From: Candidatus Aalborgicola bjergmarkensis
Lineage (GTDB): Bacteria > Pseudomonadota > Gammaproteobacteria > Burkholderiales > Burkholderiaceae_C
NCBI GenBank assembly: GCA_016708725.1
Contig: JADJFE010000030.1
Location: forward strand, 248,001 to 312,000
Reading direction: 5' to 3'
Length of the DNA: 64,000 bases
Within the stretch, counting starts at the first letter, position 1, and each line of letters starts with the position of its first letter. This document shows, piece after piece, positions 26,820 to 36,179 of this stretch. A program made the translations under genes and the position numbers. The notes under the pieces were generated by a model. It had not been told where the DNA came from, ran no database searches, and saw only the letters and a program-made list of their open reading frames with translations.

Positions 26820-28049
26820 TCAGGAGCGGTAGTCGGCGTTGATGGTCACGTAATCGTGGCTCAGGTCACAGGTCCAGACCGTATCGCTGGCCGTGCCGCG
26901 TCCCAAAGCAACACGCACCGTGATCTCGTTTTGGCGCATGACGCGCTGGCCATCTTCCTCACGGTAAGCGGGATTGCGCCCACCTTGCGTGACGACGTGC
27001 ACATCATCCAGAAACAATTCAATCTGACCTTGATCCAGGTCGTCAATACCCGCATAGCCCACGGCGGCCAGAATACGCCCCAGATTGGGATCGCTGGCAA
27101 AAAAAGCGGTTTTAACCAGGGGCGAATGCGCGATGGCATAGGCCGCCTGGCGGCACTCGGCGGCATCGCGTCCGCCTTCGACCGTGATGGTGATGAATTT
27201 GGTGGCACCCTCGCCGTCACGCACGATGGCCTGTGCCAGCTTGCGCGCCACATCCAGCATGGCGTTTTTCAGCGCCTGACCATTCGGGCTGTCCAGCGAA
27301 TCAATTACCGCATGGCCTGCCTGGTTGGTGGCAATCACGATCTGGGAATCGTTGGTTGAGGTGTCGCCATCCACCGTTACGCGGTTGAAAGAACCTTCGG
27401 CCAGCTCCAGCGCCAACTGCTGCATCACGCCCTGGGCCACGCAGGCATCGGTGGCGATGAAGCCCAGCATGGTGGCCATATTGGGCCGGATCATGCCTGC
27501 GCCCTTGCTGATACCCGTGATGTGCACCGGCTTGCCGGCAATCATAATCTGTGCCCCAAAGGCTTTGGGCTGCGTGTCGGTGGTCATGATGCCTTCGGCG
27601 GCACGCAACCAGTTGTCGGCTTTGGCATCGGCAATGGCAGCGGGCAGACCGGCTTCAATGCGCTCGCTGGGCAAAGGCTCCATGATGACGCCCGTGGAAA
27701 AAGGTAACACCTGTTCCACTTCCACGCCAAGCTGACGGGCCAGTGTCTGGCAAACGGCCCGCGCGCGCTCCAGTCCATCAGCGCCGGTACCGGCGTTGGC
27801 ATTGCCGGTATTGATCACCAGTGCGCGCACGTCCTTGGCCATTGCCAGATGCTCGCGGCAGATTTGCACGGGTGCTGCACAAAAACGGTTGCGTGTGAAT
27901 ACGCCAGCAACCGATGCACCCGCATCAACCAACATGACGGTCACATCCTTGCGGTCCGGCTTGCGTACACCCGCTTCAGTGACACCAATGCGCACACCCG
28001 CAACCGGAAACAGCGTGGCGGGATCGGGAAGAGGCAAATTAACAGGCAT
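26820..28049 (-). CDS. argJ: Bifunctional glutamate N-acetyltransferase / amino-acid acetyltransferase ArgJ
   Basis: Transfers the acetyl group from N-acetylornithine to glutamate (and in bifunctional members from acetyl-CoA), in the arginine pathway. 409 residues. The self-cleavage site, Thr in NMATMLGFIATDA, is intact near residue 195; KGAGMIRPNMAT and VTVDGDTSTNDSQIV are typical. It lies 47 bp downstream of secA. Confidence 0.96.
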   Translation of the reverse strand: MPVNLPLPDPATLFPVAGVRIGVTEAGVRKPDRKDVTVMLVDAGASVAGVFTRNRFCAAPVQICREHLAMAKDVRALVINTGNANAGTGADGLERARAVCQTLARQLGVEVEQVLPFSTGVIMEPLPSERIEAGLPAAIADAKADNWLRAAEGIMTTDTQPKAFGAQIMIAGKPVHITGISKGAGMIRPNMATMLGFIATDACVAQGVMQQLALELAEGSFNRVTVDGDTSTNDSQIVIATNQAGHAVIDSLDSPNGQALKNAMLDVARKLAQAIVRDGEGATKFITITVEGGRDAAECRQAAYAIAHSPLVKTAFFASDPNLGRILAAVGYAGIDDLDQGQIELFLDDVHVVTQGGRNPAYREEDGQRVMRQNEITVRVALGRGTASDTVWTCDLSHDYVTINADYRS

Positions 28050-28096
28050 CGTTTTCTCTCAGCTATGCGTTAGACCAGTTAGACAGCTCAGGCCAG

Positions 28097-30880
28097 TCAG
28101 GCCAGTTTTCCGTGGCACTGCTTGTACTTTTTGCCACTGCCGCAAGGGCAGGGGTCGTTACGACCTACTCGGGGAACTTGTGCAGCAAGCGCTGCAGCGC
28201 CACCCACAGGTAAGGCCGCGCCGCGCAAGCGTTCGGTTTCTGCAGTCGTCTGGACCTCGCCGGTCTCTGTGGGTGCGCTGTAGGTCACATTGGCAATATG
28301 CTCGCCACGGTTTTCCATGTCCTGTGCAGCTTCCTCCAATTGTTCATTGGAACGAATCACCACCGTCATCAGAATTTTTGTGACTTCGTTCTTGACCGAG
28401 TCGAGCAATTGGCCAAATAGTTCAAACGCCTCGCGCTTGTATTCCTGCTTGGGCTGCTTTTGTGCATAGCCGCGCAAGTGAATGCCCTGGCGCAGATAGT
28501 CCAGCGCGCTCAGATGGTCGCGCCAATGCACATCCAGGCTTTGCAGCAACACCATGCGCTCAAACTGGGTAAAACTCTCCAGACCGACGCGCTCCACCTT
28601 GGCATTGAACCCTGCATGTGCCGCCTGCTGTACGGTATGCAGCAGTTCCAGATCGGTGATGGCCTCGGCTTCCTGCACCTGGCGCACCAGATCGCACGTG
28701 ATCTGCCATTCATCCGCCAACACTTTCTGCAAACCCGCAAGATCCCACTGCTCTTCGACCGATTCGACGGGAATGTACTGGCGCACCAGGTCTTCAAAAC
28801 ACCCCTCGCGCAAGGAGGCGATCTGGGCTATTAAATCCTTGGCATCCAGGATTGCATTGCGCTGCTGGTAAATCACCTTGCGCTGGTCATTGGAAACGTC
28901 ATCGTATTCCAGCAACTGCTTACGCATATCGAAATTGCGCGCCTCCACCTTGCGCTGGGCACTTTCGATGCTGCGCGTCACGATACTGGCTTCAATGGCC
29001 TCGCCATCGGGCATTTTCAGGCGGTCCATGATGGCCTTGACCCGGTCGCCGGCAAAAATGCGCATCAACGGATCATCGAGACTCAAATAAAAACGCGAAG
29101 ACCCCGGATCACCCTGACGCCCCGAGCGGCCACGCAACTGGTTGTCAATGCGCCGCGACTCATGGCGCTCCGTGGCAATGATGCGCAAGCCCCCAAGTGC
29201 TGTGACCTGTTCATGGTCCAGTTTCCATTGTTTCTGCAACGCATCAATTTCTTGTCGCTTTGCGTCGGGCGCCAAGGTCTCGTCCGCCTCGATGGCTTCA
29301 ATGGTTTTGGCAATGCTTCCGCCCAGAACAATATCGGTACCACGCCCGGCCATATTGGTGGCGATGGTGATCATCTTGAGCCTTCCTGCCTGCGCCACGA
29401 TGTCGGCTTCGCGCGCATGCTGCTTGGCATTGAGCACCTGGTGCGGCAAACCCGCCTTGCTCAATAGCTGGGAAATCAATTCCGAGTTTTCAATCGACGT
29501 GGTACCTACCAGTACGGGTTGACCACGCTCGTAGCAACTACGAATATCCTGAATGGCCGCTTCGTATTTTTCCCGTGTGGATTTGTACACCCGATCCAAC
29601 TGGTCTTCGCGCCGACTGGGCTGGTTGTATGGGATGACGATGGTTTCCAGCCCGTAAATTTCTTGAAACTCATAGGCTTCTGTATCCGCAGTACCCGTCA
29701 TGCCCGCCAACTTGGCGTACAGGCGAAAGTAATTCTGAAAGGTAATGGATGCCAGCGTCTGGTTTTCTGCCTGGATTGACACCCTTTCCTTGGCCTCTAC
29801 CGCCTGGTGCAAACCATCACTCCAGCGGCGCCCGGTCATCAAGCGTCCGGTGAACTCATCGACAATGATGATCTCGCCATCCTGTACCACATAGTGCTGA
29901 TCCCGGTGGTACAAATTATTGGCGCGCAATGCCGCATTCAGATGGTGCATCAAGGTAATGTTGGCCGGATCGTAGAGCGAAGCGCCAGCCGGGAGCAATC
30001 CCAGCTCGGCAAAAATCCTCTCAGCCGTTTCGTGTCCCTGCTCCGTCAGAAATATCTGGTGATTTTTTTCATCCAGCGTGAAATCTCCCGGCTTGGTGAT
30101 TCCTTCCCCGGTGTGGGGGTCAGCCTCCCCCTCCTGGCGCTGCAATTGTGGCGCAACCTTGTTGATCGCCAGATACAAATCCGTATGGTCCTCGGCCTGA
30201 CCACTGATGATGAGCGGGGTGCGTGCCTCGTCAATCAGAATCGAATCAACCTCATCCACAATGGCGTAGTTCAGACCACGCTGCACACGATCAGTCACCT
30301 CGTAGACCATGTTGTCGCGCAGGTAGTCAAAACCGTACTCGTTGTTGGTGCCGTAGGTAATGTCCGAGCGGTAGGCAGCTTGTTTCTCTTCGCGCGGCAT
30401 CTGTGGCAGATTCACCCCGACCGTCAAGCCCAGAAAGTTGTAGAGCCGCCCCATCCACTGCGCATCACGGTTGGCAAGATAGTCATTGACCGTCACCACA
30501 TGCACGCCTTTGCCGGTCAGGGCATTGAGGTACACCGGCAGCGTTGCCGTCAGCGTCTTGCCCTCACCCGTGCCCATTTCGGAGATTTTCCCGTAATGCA
30601 GCGCCATGCCACCGAGTAACTGCACGTCAAAGTGGCGCATTTTCATCACGCGCTTGCAACCTTCGCGCACCACCGCAAACGCCTCGGGTAACAAGGCATC
30701 GAGCGTCTCGCCCTTGGCGATACGGTCTTTGAACTCCTGCGTTTTGCCGCGCAAGGCATCGTCCGTCAATTGTTCAAGCTGGGGTTCAAGCGCGTTAATG
30801 CGCGCCACCACAGTTCGATACTGTTTGAGCAAGCGGTCATTGCGACTACCGAAGATTCTGGTGAGGAAATTTTTAGCCAT
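28097..30880 (-). CDS. secA: Preprotein translocase ATPase SecA
   Basis: Motor of the Sec export pathway. 927 residues. It has Walker A EMGTGEGKTLTATLPVYL near residue 102, DEAD-type IVDEVDSILIDEARTPL, the preprotein cross-linking domain, the second helicase half with TNMAGRGTDIVLGG, and the C-terminal zinc-binding tail VGRNDPCPCGSGKKYKQCHG with its C-x-C-x8-C-H ligands. It runs divergently from the DciA-like gene; 30881-31052 must contain both promoters, but I see no strong match in it. Confidence 0.98.
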   Translation of the reverse strand: MAKNFLTRIFGSRNDRLLKQYRTVVARINALEPQLEQLTDDALRGKTQEFKDRIAKGETLDALLPEAFAVVREGCKRVMKMRHFDVQLLGGMALHYGKISEMGTGEGKTLTATLPVYLNALTGKGVHVVTVNDYLANRDAQWMGRLYNFLGLTVGVNLPQMPREEKQAAYRSDITYGTNNEYGFDYLRDNMVYEVTDRVQRGLNYAIVDEVDSILIDEARTPLIISGQAEDHTDLYLAINKVAPQLQRQEGEADPHTGEGITKPGDFTLDEKNHQIFLTEQGHETAERIFAELGLLPAGASLYDPANITLMHHLNAALRANNLYHRDQHYVVQDGEIIIVDEFTGRLMTGRRWSDGLHQAVEAKERVSIQAENQTLASITFQNYFRLYAKLAGMTGTADTEAYEFQEIYGLETIVIPYNQPSRREDQLDRVYKSTREKYEAAIQDIRSCYERGQPVLVGTTSIENSELISQLLSKAGLPHQVLNAKQHAREADIVAQAGRLKMITIATNMAGRGTDIVLGGSIAKTIEAIEADETLAPDAKRQEIDALQKQWKLDHEQVTALGGLRIIATERHESRRIDNQLRGRSGRQGDPGSSRFYLSLDDPLMRIFAGDRVKAIMDRLKMPDGEAIEASIVTRSIESAQRKVEARNFDMRKQLLEYDDVSNDQRKVIYQQRNAILDAKDLIAQIASLREGCFEDLVRQYIPVESVEEQWDLAGLQKVLADEWQITCDLVRQVQEAEAITDLELLHTVQQAAHAGFNAKVERVGLESFTQFERMVLLQSLDVHWRDHLSALDYLRQGIHLRGYAQKQPKQEYKREAFELFGQLLDSVKNEVTKILMTVVIRSNEQLEEAAQDMENRGEHIANVTYSAPTETGEVQTTAETERLRGAALPVGGAAALAAQVPRVGRNDPCPCGSGKKYKQCHGKLA

Positions 30881-31052
30881 ACATTGAAGACTGGCCTGGG
30901 CCCACTATGGGTTCACAGAGCAGCCCAGTCCTTTTTCTAGTCCGGATGGGGATATTTAGGCGGATTCTACCGTTGAGTAGACAACCAAATCGAAACCCGG
31001 CCATGCATCCGTGATAATCCACTGCCGTCAAAAACACCTTTTGCACACCATT

Positions 31053-31361
31053 ATGCCCAGGCATTCTTTCACACTCATGCAGGCTGCGCAGGGCTCTGAC
31101 AAGTTGGCGCACCTAAGCAAGCTTGTCATGGAGTCGTCTGCCCGCTTGGCATCCATTCAAACCCTCATACCTGCGGCCCTGCGGTCGTCGGTACACGCTG
31201 GGCCCATCGACGGCCCGGTCTGGTGCCTGATCCTGGACAACGCTGCGGCCATGACCAAGATCCGCCAGCTTTTGCCCGCGTTGCAGGCCCATTTGCGCAC
31301 GAAAGGCTGGGAGGTTGAAACCATCCGGCTGAAACTCAGGGCACCACGCACCACAAACTGA
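31053..31361 (+). CDS. DUF721 / DciA-like protein
   Basis: 102 residues from the ATG at 31053 (MPRHSFTLMQAAQGSD). The domain has the DUF721 pattern: helical lead, IPAALRSSVHAGPIDGPVWCLILDNAAAMTKIRQLLPAL, then EVETIRLKL. DUF721 includes DciA, the helicase loader of many bacteria that lack DnaC; a DUF721 gene next to secA is a common betaproteobacterial arrangement. The start at 31011 seems too far upstream. It is followed by two direct TTTTAGACAC repeats and the tRNA gene. Confidence 0.75.
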   Translation: MPRHSFTLMQAAQGSDKLAHLSKLVMESSARLASIQTLIPAALRSSVHAGPIDGPVWCLILDNAAAMTKIRQLLPALQAHLRTKGWEVETIRLKLRAPRTTN

Positions 31362-31427
31362 AAAACAACTTTTAGACACTTTTAGACACTTCAGGCCATG
31401 CGGTCCGAAATATGTCGAAATTTGTTG

Positions 31428-31433
31428 TACACT
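31428..31433 (+). promoter_or_regulatory. Candidate -10 box of the tRNA-Leu gene
   Basis: TACACT lies 10 bp before the tRNA 5' end, a sensible distance for a tRNA promoter. The -35 position (CCGAAA, 17 bp upstream) matches poorly. The AT-rich, T-rich lead (AAATTTGTTG) is the main support. Confidence 0.3.
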
Positions 31434-31443
31434 CCGCGCCGTT

Positions 31444-31527
31444 GCCCGGATGGCGAAATTGGTAGACGCACCAGCTTCAGGTGCTGGCGGCTGAAAGGCC
31501 GTGGAAGTTCGAGTCTTCTTCCGGGCA
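31444..31527 (+). tRNA. tRNA-Leu, anticodon CAG
   Basis: The 5' acceptor strand GCCCGGA pairs fully with TCCGGGC (31520-31526), and the discriminator is A31527. The anticodon arm is CCAGC-TTCAGGT-GCTGG with CAG in the loop; a long class II variable arm follows (needed for Leu), then the T-arm with TTCGAGT. The encoded 3' end reads ACAA, so CCA must be added after transcription. It decodes CUG codons. Confidence 0.97.
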
Positions 31528-31583
31528 CAACAGAATTTTCTACTCCGAAGCGTGTCCCAGCGCTTTGTCGCCTTTCTGGCTCC

Positions 31584-33116
31584 ATGACAACGCATTCCAA
31601 GGTTCAGGACTTTCTCACACCGTCGCGCGTTCGCAGCATCCGGCGCGGCTTGGAAAAAGAAAGTCTGCGTGTCCTGCAGACAGGCGCCTTGGTCACTTCA
31701 CCGCATCCGCTGGGTCTGGGTTCTACCTTGACCCACCCCCACATCACCACCGATTTCAGCGAATCCCAGTTGGAACTGATCACGGGTGTACATGCCGATG
31801 CGCAGTCTTGTCAGGACGAATTGGAGCACATTCAACAAGTTACCATGCACGCGCTGGGCGAGGAAATGCTGTGGGTATCCAGCATGCCATGCTTGTTACC
31901 CCAGGATGATGCCATTCCACTGGGTCAGTATGGCAACTCTAACCAAGGGCGCATAAAAACGGTGTACCGCATGGGCTTGGGCCACCGCTATGGCCGACGC
32001 ATGCAGACCATATCCGGCATTCATTACAACTGGTCATTACCCGATCTCACGAACGAAGCGTATTTCGGCCTGATTCGCAATTTCCGCCGCCACGCCTTCC
32101 TGTTACTCTATCTCTTTGGTGCCTCCCCGGCGGTGTGTTCCTGCTTCGTCGAGGATCGTCCCCACCCGTTGCAAAAACTCAGCCAGGACACCCTGTACTT
32201 GCCCTATGCCACATCGATGCGCATGGGCCGCCTGGGTTACCAAAGTGATGCACAGGCATCGCTTGCCGTGAGCTACAACAGCCTGGGCGACTACGCCAAC
32301 GCCTTGCAAAACGCCTTGACGCAACCCTACCCGGCGTATGCGGCTATTGGCGTACGTGCGCCGGATGGTTCCTATCGCCAACTGTCCACCAGCCTGCTGC
32401 AAATAGAAAACGAATTTTATGGAACGATCCGTCCCAAACGGGTGCTGCGGCCCAACGAACGGCCACTGCACGCGCTGCGCGAACGCGGGGTGGAGTACGT
32501 TGAAGTCCGGCTGATGGACCTCGACCCATTCGAGCCAGTGGGCATTTCCAGCCAGACCATGCGTTTTCTGGATGTATTCCTGCTGCACTGCCTGCTATCC
32601 GACAGCCCCTTGGACACGCCAGAGGAAAACGCCGCACTGGCACGCAATCAGCACCGTACTGCGGAATGCGGACGCGAGCCTGGACTGCAGCTGGAACGCG
32701 GTACCGGCTCTAGCGCACTTTGTGACTGGGGACTTGAGCTGGTGGACCAACTCATGCCCATTGCCCAGCAGCTCGATGCAGTAGCCCCCGACACAGGCTA
32801 TGGCTTGGCCGTGCAATCGGCGCAACGCGCGCTGCAAAACCCCGATACGCTTCCATCCGCGCGGATATTGGAAGCCATACGCTCCAATTTCGATAACTCC
32901 TTCGCGGCCTTTGCCACGGCGCAATCGCTGGCAACAAAAAAAGCCACTCTTGACCAGCCGCTTTTGCCGGACGTACAGGCACATTTTCAGGTGCTGGCGC
33001 AAGCATCCCTGGAACAGCAACGCAAAATCGAAGCCGCAGAGTCGCCAACATTCGACGAATATCTGCAAACCTATCTCGCGCCTGCCAGCCTTCTCCCGGA
33101 AACGATCAGCCTGTAG
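31584..33116 (+). CDS. gshA: Glutamate--cysteine ligase (E. coli-type GshA)
   Basis: First and rate-limiting enzyme of glutathione synthesis. 510 residues, close to the 518 of the E. coli-type family. It has RSIRRGLEKESLRVL, TTDFSESQLELITG, and IHYNWSLPDLTNE, plus SMRMGRLGYQ. The ATG at 31584 gives the conserved length; it lacks a clear Shine-Dalgarno sequence and lies 57 bp after the tRNA. A short REP-like repeat (33117-33150) follows the stop. Confidence 0.95.
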   Translation: MTTHSKVQDFLTPSRVRSIRRGLEKESLRVLQTGALVTSPHPLGLGSTLTHPHITTDFSESQLELITGVHADAQSCQDELEHIQQVTMHALGEEMLWVSSMPCLLPQDDAIPLGQYGNSNQGRIKTVYRMGLGHRYGRRMQTISGIHYNWSLPDLTNEAYFGLIRNFRRHAFLLLYLFGASPAVCSCFVEDRPHPLQKLSQDTLYLPYATSMRMGRLGYQSDAQASLAVSYNSLGDYANALQNALTQPYPAYAAIGVRAPDGSYRQLSTSLLQIENEFYGTIRPKRVLRPNERPLHALRERGVEYVEVRLMDLDPFEPVGISSQTMRFLDVFLLHCLLSDSPLDTPEENAALARNQHRTAECGREPGLQLERGTGSSALCDWGLELVDQLMPIAQQLDAVAPDTGYGLAVQSAQRALQNPDTLPSARILEAIRSNFDNSFAAFATAQSLATKKATLDQPLLPDVQAHFQVLAQASLEQQRKIEAAESPTFDEYLQTYLAPASLLPETISL

Positions 33117-33150
33117 CGCCCGTGGGATGTGAGAGAGTAGCTATCAAAAG
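33117..33150. repeat. Short AGCTA-type interspersed repeat after gshA
   Basis: GCGCCCGTGGGATGTGAGAG then AGTAGCTATCAAAAG. It matches the arm of the palindromic elements and the repeats at 33965, 56907 and 60905 (CCCGTGGGA...AGCTA). Confidence 0.5.
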
Positions 33151-33156
33151 GCGAGT

Positions 33157-33378
33157 TCATGTGCCAAAGTGTGCATCCAGCTTATCCAGCAGCGCCAACC
33201 CACGCGCGGGGTCGCCAGACTGGGCCGCTGCCCGAAACTGCACGCTCAGGTCGTGCTGCACCAGCGCGGTGGTGGCCAACTCGTCAAACAGGCGGTTGAC
33301 GCTGGTGTTGCGGCTAGCGGCCAACTGCTTGAGCCGCAAATGCTTTTCGTCTGGAATGCGTAAGGTAACTACGGACAT
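33157..33378 (-). CDS. Ribbon-helix-helix antitoxin-like protein
   Basis: 73 residues. The N-terminus VVTLRIPDEKHLRLKQLAAS followed by RNTSVNRLFDELA is the strand-helix-helix pattern of CopG/Arc-type DNA-binding antitoxins. The C-terminal 25 residues would bind the toxin. It starts 1 nt after the stop of the PIN gene, so it is the second gene of the pair, the reverse of the usual antitoxin-first order. Confidence 0.8.
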   Translation of the reverse strand: MSVVTLRIPDEKHLRLKQLAASRNTSVNRLFDELATTALVQHDLSVQFRAAAQSGDPARGLALLDKLDAHFGT

Positions 33379-33379
33379 A

Positions 33380-33802
33380 TCAAGCCTCCTGCAACAGTTG
33401 AGCGGGCGTGAGGATACGCAGCTCGGGGAAATTCAACTCTGCGCCAACAAAGTCTGCACGGTTATGGGTAACGATCACTTGGGCACCGGCAGCCACTGCG
33501 AGTTCCACTACATGGTTATCCGCTTCATCGCGCAGATTGGGCCGCCACAAATAATAAATCTCAGTCAATCGGCACACTGCGACAAAGGCGTGAAACAGCT
33601 CCAGCCGCTCGTTGCCAGTCAAAGGCGAGTCGATAAACAACGGGTCGCGTCCCATGACATCACGGTACTCGGCAAACAGTGCCAGCGACATACAGGGCGC
33701 ATAGTGCCCCTGCAAACAGCGCCGAATCACTGCCCGCGACGCGCCATCAGCGCTTCGCAGCGCGGAAACAAACACGTTGGTATCAATTACAAGTCCACCC
33801 AT
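33380..33802 (-). CDS. PIN-domain toxin (VapC-like)
   Basis: 140 residues. The first acidic residue is in VIDTNVFVSALRSADGASR, the second in the SLALFAEYRDVMGRD helix, the third in LRDEADNHVVELAVAAGA and the fourth in VTHNRADFVG, which together form the metal-binding set of PIN ribonucleases. It is of the 'putative toxin component, PIN family' type. It precedes and almost touches its antitoxin gene. Confidence 0.85.
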   Translation of the reverse strand: MGGLVIDTNVFVSALRSADGASRAVIRRCLQGHYAPCMSLALFAEYRDVMGRDPLFIDSPLTGNERLELFHAFVAVCRLTEIYYLWRPNLRDEADNHVVELAVAAGAQVIVTHNRADFVGAELNFPELRILTPAQLLQEA

Positions 33803-33861
33803 ACTTTGAATGCTATCACCAGCGACAGCACTTGTTGCAGATTAAATCTGATTTGCCGAAT

Positions 33862-34010
33862 ATTCATATCACCCGTGATATTACAAATCCAAAAACTGCG
33901 GTGCAGACGCTTCCCGCAAGCCTCCGTGGCACATTTTTAGCCTCAAATAAGGCATCAAATCAGCCTCTATCCCCCGTGGAACAGGCGGGGGCAGCTACTA
34001 ATAACATAGT
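33862..34010. repeat. 150-bp interspersed repeat, copy A (with AGCTA arm)
   Basis: It begins with the inverted repeat ATATCAC-CC-GTGATAT (33866-33881), continues through TTTTTAGCCTCAAATAAGGC (33937-33956) and ends in CCCCCGTGGAACAGGCGGGG then CAGCTACTAATAACATAG. The same order of parts recurs at 60796-60955, where the segment is about 10 bp longer. It lies between the PIN gene and the NAD operon promoter. Confidence 0.8.
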
Positions 34011-34027
34011 GGCTTTGTTTGGCGCCC

Positions 34028-34063
34028 TACTTAATTGCACTTTGCAACTAAGTACACTATACT
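34028..34063 (+). promoter_or_regulatory. Promoter with overlapping 27-bp palindromic operator for the NAD salvage operon
   Basis: The promoter has -35 TTGCAC (34035-34040), a 17-bp spacer, and -10 TATACT (34058-34063). Overlapping it, TACTTAATTGCA (34028-34039) and TGCAACTAAGTA (34043-34054) form an inverted repeat with 11 of 12 positions paired and a 3-bp centre. A dimeric repressor bound there would cover the -35 box. The first gene starts 39 bp after the -10 box. The regulator is unknown. Confidence 0.7.
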
Positions 34064-34102
34064 GAGCGATACCTAAGCCCCATTCTCATCCAAGGACAAG
34101 CC

Positions 34103-34918
34103 ATGAACAAACTCCTGATCATTGATCCGCAAAATGATTTCTGTGACGTACCAGGTGCCGCATTGCCGGTGCCTGGCGCTACAGCCGATCTTTTGCGTCT
34201 GGCAGACTTCATTCCCCGGATCGAGCACATCCTGGACAGCATCACCATCACCCTGGATACCCACCCGACGGTGGCCATCGAACGCCCCGGTTTCTGGCAA
34301 ACCGACACCGGCGCGCAGGTACCGGCTTTCACACAAATCCGCGCTGCCGACGTGCAGGAGGGCCGGTTTGTGCCGCGCACGGCTACGCTGACACCGCAGG
34401 TGCTGGCCTACCTGAACGCGCTGGAGCAAGGCGGCAAATACACCCTGATGGTCTGGCCGCCCCACTGCGTGCTGGGCACCTGGGGCCATGCCATGCCCGA
34501 AGAGCTGGCCAGATCGGTGGCCCGCTGGGAGGTACGCACGCAAACGGCTGCCAACAAGGTGCTCAAGGGACTCAACCCCATGACCGAACAATACAGCGCC
34601 GTGCGTGCCGAGGTTCCGGTGCCAGACGATGCCCGCACTGGCTGGAACGCCGATCTGGTGAAGAGCGTCAGCCCTGGCTCCTACGGGTTTTTGCTGATAG
34701 CAGGCGAGGCACTAAGCCATTGTGTACGCGCAACCGTGCTTGATCTGCTTTCGGTATTCACGGTCGAACAATCCGTGCGCACGGTGTTGCTGCACGACTG
34801 CATGAGCAGCGTTCCCGGTTTTGAGGAACAAGCGCAGGCTTTCTTGCAAGATGCGCGCAACCTGGGCGTAAAAACCCTGACGACAACACAAGCCGCCAGT
34901 GTGCTGACCGGCAACTAA
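34103..34918 (+). CDS. Nicotinamidase-like cysteine hydrolase (isochorismatase family)
   Basis: 271 residues. The catalytic Asp is in LLIIDPQNDFCDVPGAAL and the nucleophile Cys in IAGEALSHCVRATVLDLL; DTHP and VWPPHCVLGTWG are the metal- and substrate-side motifs of nicotinamidases (usually D-x-H and H-C-x-x-G-T-x-G). Nicotinamidase converts nicotinamide to nicotinate, which the next gene product uses. It is longer than E. coli PncA (213) and may be a variant subfamily. First gene of the NAD operon. Confidence 0.85.
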   Translation: MNKLLIIDPQNDFCDVPGAALPVPGATADLLRLADFIPRIEHILDSITITLDTHPTVAIERPGFWQTDTGAQVPAFTQIRAADVQEGRFVPRTATLTPQVLAYLNALEQGGKYTLMVWPPHCVLGTWGHAMPEELARSVARWEVRTQTAANKVLKGLNPMTEQYSAVRAEVPVPDDARTGWNADLVKSVSPGSYGFLLIAGEALSHCVRATVLDLLSVFTVEQSVRTVLLHDCMSSVPGFEEQAQAFLQDARNLGVKTLTTTQAASVLTGN

Positions 34919-34930
34919 GCGGAGATGGAT

Positions 34931-36151
34931 ATGCATGCACCCACCACCTTTGAGCCGGTCATCACCAGCTTGCTGGAAACCGATCTGTACAAGCTCACCA
35001 TGCTGCAGCCCATGCTGCATGCCATGCCGACCAACCGGGCCGAGTACCGCTTCGTCTGCCGCAACCGCAGCGCTTTTCCCCTGGCCGAGCTTGCGGATGC
35101 GGTTCAAGAGCAGCTCGATGCACTGTGCACGCTACGCCACACCGACGACGAGCTGTCCTACCTGGGCACCCTGCGCTTCCTGAAATCGGATTTCATCGAG
35201 TTTTTGCGGATATTCCGGTTTCAACGCCGTTTCATCCAGGTTTCGACCATCGGCGAGACGCTGTGCGTGACGGCCACCGGGCCGCAAGTGCATGTCATGG
35301 GCTTTGAGATTCCGGTGCTGGCGATTGTCAACGAGCTCTATTTCCGCCGACTGGCAGCTGTCCACGGATCGGATGCCTTGCTGGGCGAGGCACGACGGCG
35401 CCTGCAGGCCAAGATTGCACTGTTGCGCACGTCCGCCGCCGACATGGAGCGTATGCGCCATCCGTTTGCGTTTTTTGATTTTGGTCTGCGGCGGCGCTTT
35501 TCGGGCGCCTGGCAGGACGAAATGGTGGCTACCCTGGCCGCCGAAGTACCGCAGTATTTCAAGGGAACGTCGAATGTGTATCTGGCGAAAAAATATCGGT
35601 TGACACCGATTGGCACGATGGCACACGAGTATTTGCAAACCTTCCAGGCGGTGGGCGTTCAGCTCAAGGGCTTTCAAAAAGCGGCGCTGGAGTGCTGGGT
35701 GCAGGAGTACCGGGGGGACCTGGGTGTGGCCTTGACCGATGTGGTGGGGATGGATGCCTTTCTGGCCGACTTTGACCTCTACTTTGCCAAGCTGTTCGAT
35801 GGCCTGCGCCACGACAGCGGTGATCCGGTGGAATGGGGCGAGAAAGCGCTGGCGCACTATGCCCGGCTCCGGCTCGATGCCCACACCAAACGCCTGGTGT
35901 TTTCGGATGGATTGGATATTCCCACAGCGCTGCGCTTGCACCGGCATTTTGCCGACCGCGCCCAGACCGGCTTTGGCATCGGCACCAATCTGAGCAACGA
36001 CACGGGTTTGCAGCCTTTGAACATCGTCATGAAGCTGGTGACATGCAACGGCCAGCCCACGGCCAAGTTGTCCGACTCGCCCGGAAAAACGCTGTGTGAT
36101 GACCAGACCTTCCTGGCCTACTTGCGCCAGGTATTTGCCAAATACGATTAA
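34931..36151 (+). CDS. pncB: Nicotinate phosphoribosyltransferase
   Basis: Converts nicotinate and PRPP to nicotinate mononucleotide. 406 residues from the ATG at 34931, six bases after GGAG; the ATG at 34925 directly touches GGAG and is less likely. Features: SLLETDLYKLTMLQPMLH, FDFGLRRRFSG, GTSNVYLAKKY, and LRHDSGDPVEWGEKAL, which holds the phosphorylated His of the family. It is 12 nt after the nicotinamidase-like gene. Confidence 0.95.
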   Translation: MHAPTTFEPVITSLLETDLYKLTMLQPMLHAMPTNRAEYRFVCRNRSAFPLAELADAVQEQLDALCTLRHTDDELSYLGTLRFLKSDFIEFLRIFRFQRRFIQVSTIGETLCVTATGPQVHVMGFEIPVLAIVNELYFRRLAAVHGSDALLGEARRRLQAKIALLRTSAADMERMRHPFAFFDFGLRRRFSGAWQDEMVATLAAEVPQYFKGTSNVYLAKKYRLTPIGTMAHEYLQTFQAVGVQLKGFQKAALECWVQEYRGDLGVALTDVVGMDAFLADFDLYFAKLFDGLRHDSGDPVEWGEKALAHYARLRLDAHTKRLVFSDGLDIPTALRLHRHFADRAQTGFGIGTNLSNDTGLQPLNIVMKLVTCNGQPTAKLSDSPGKTLCDDQTFLAYLRQVFAKYD

Positions 36152-36179
36152 CACGTTAAAGATTACGGAGTGACACGCC

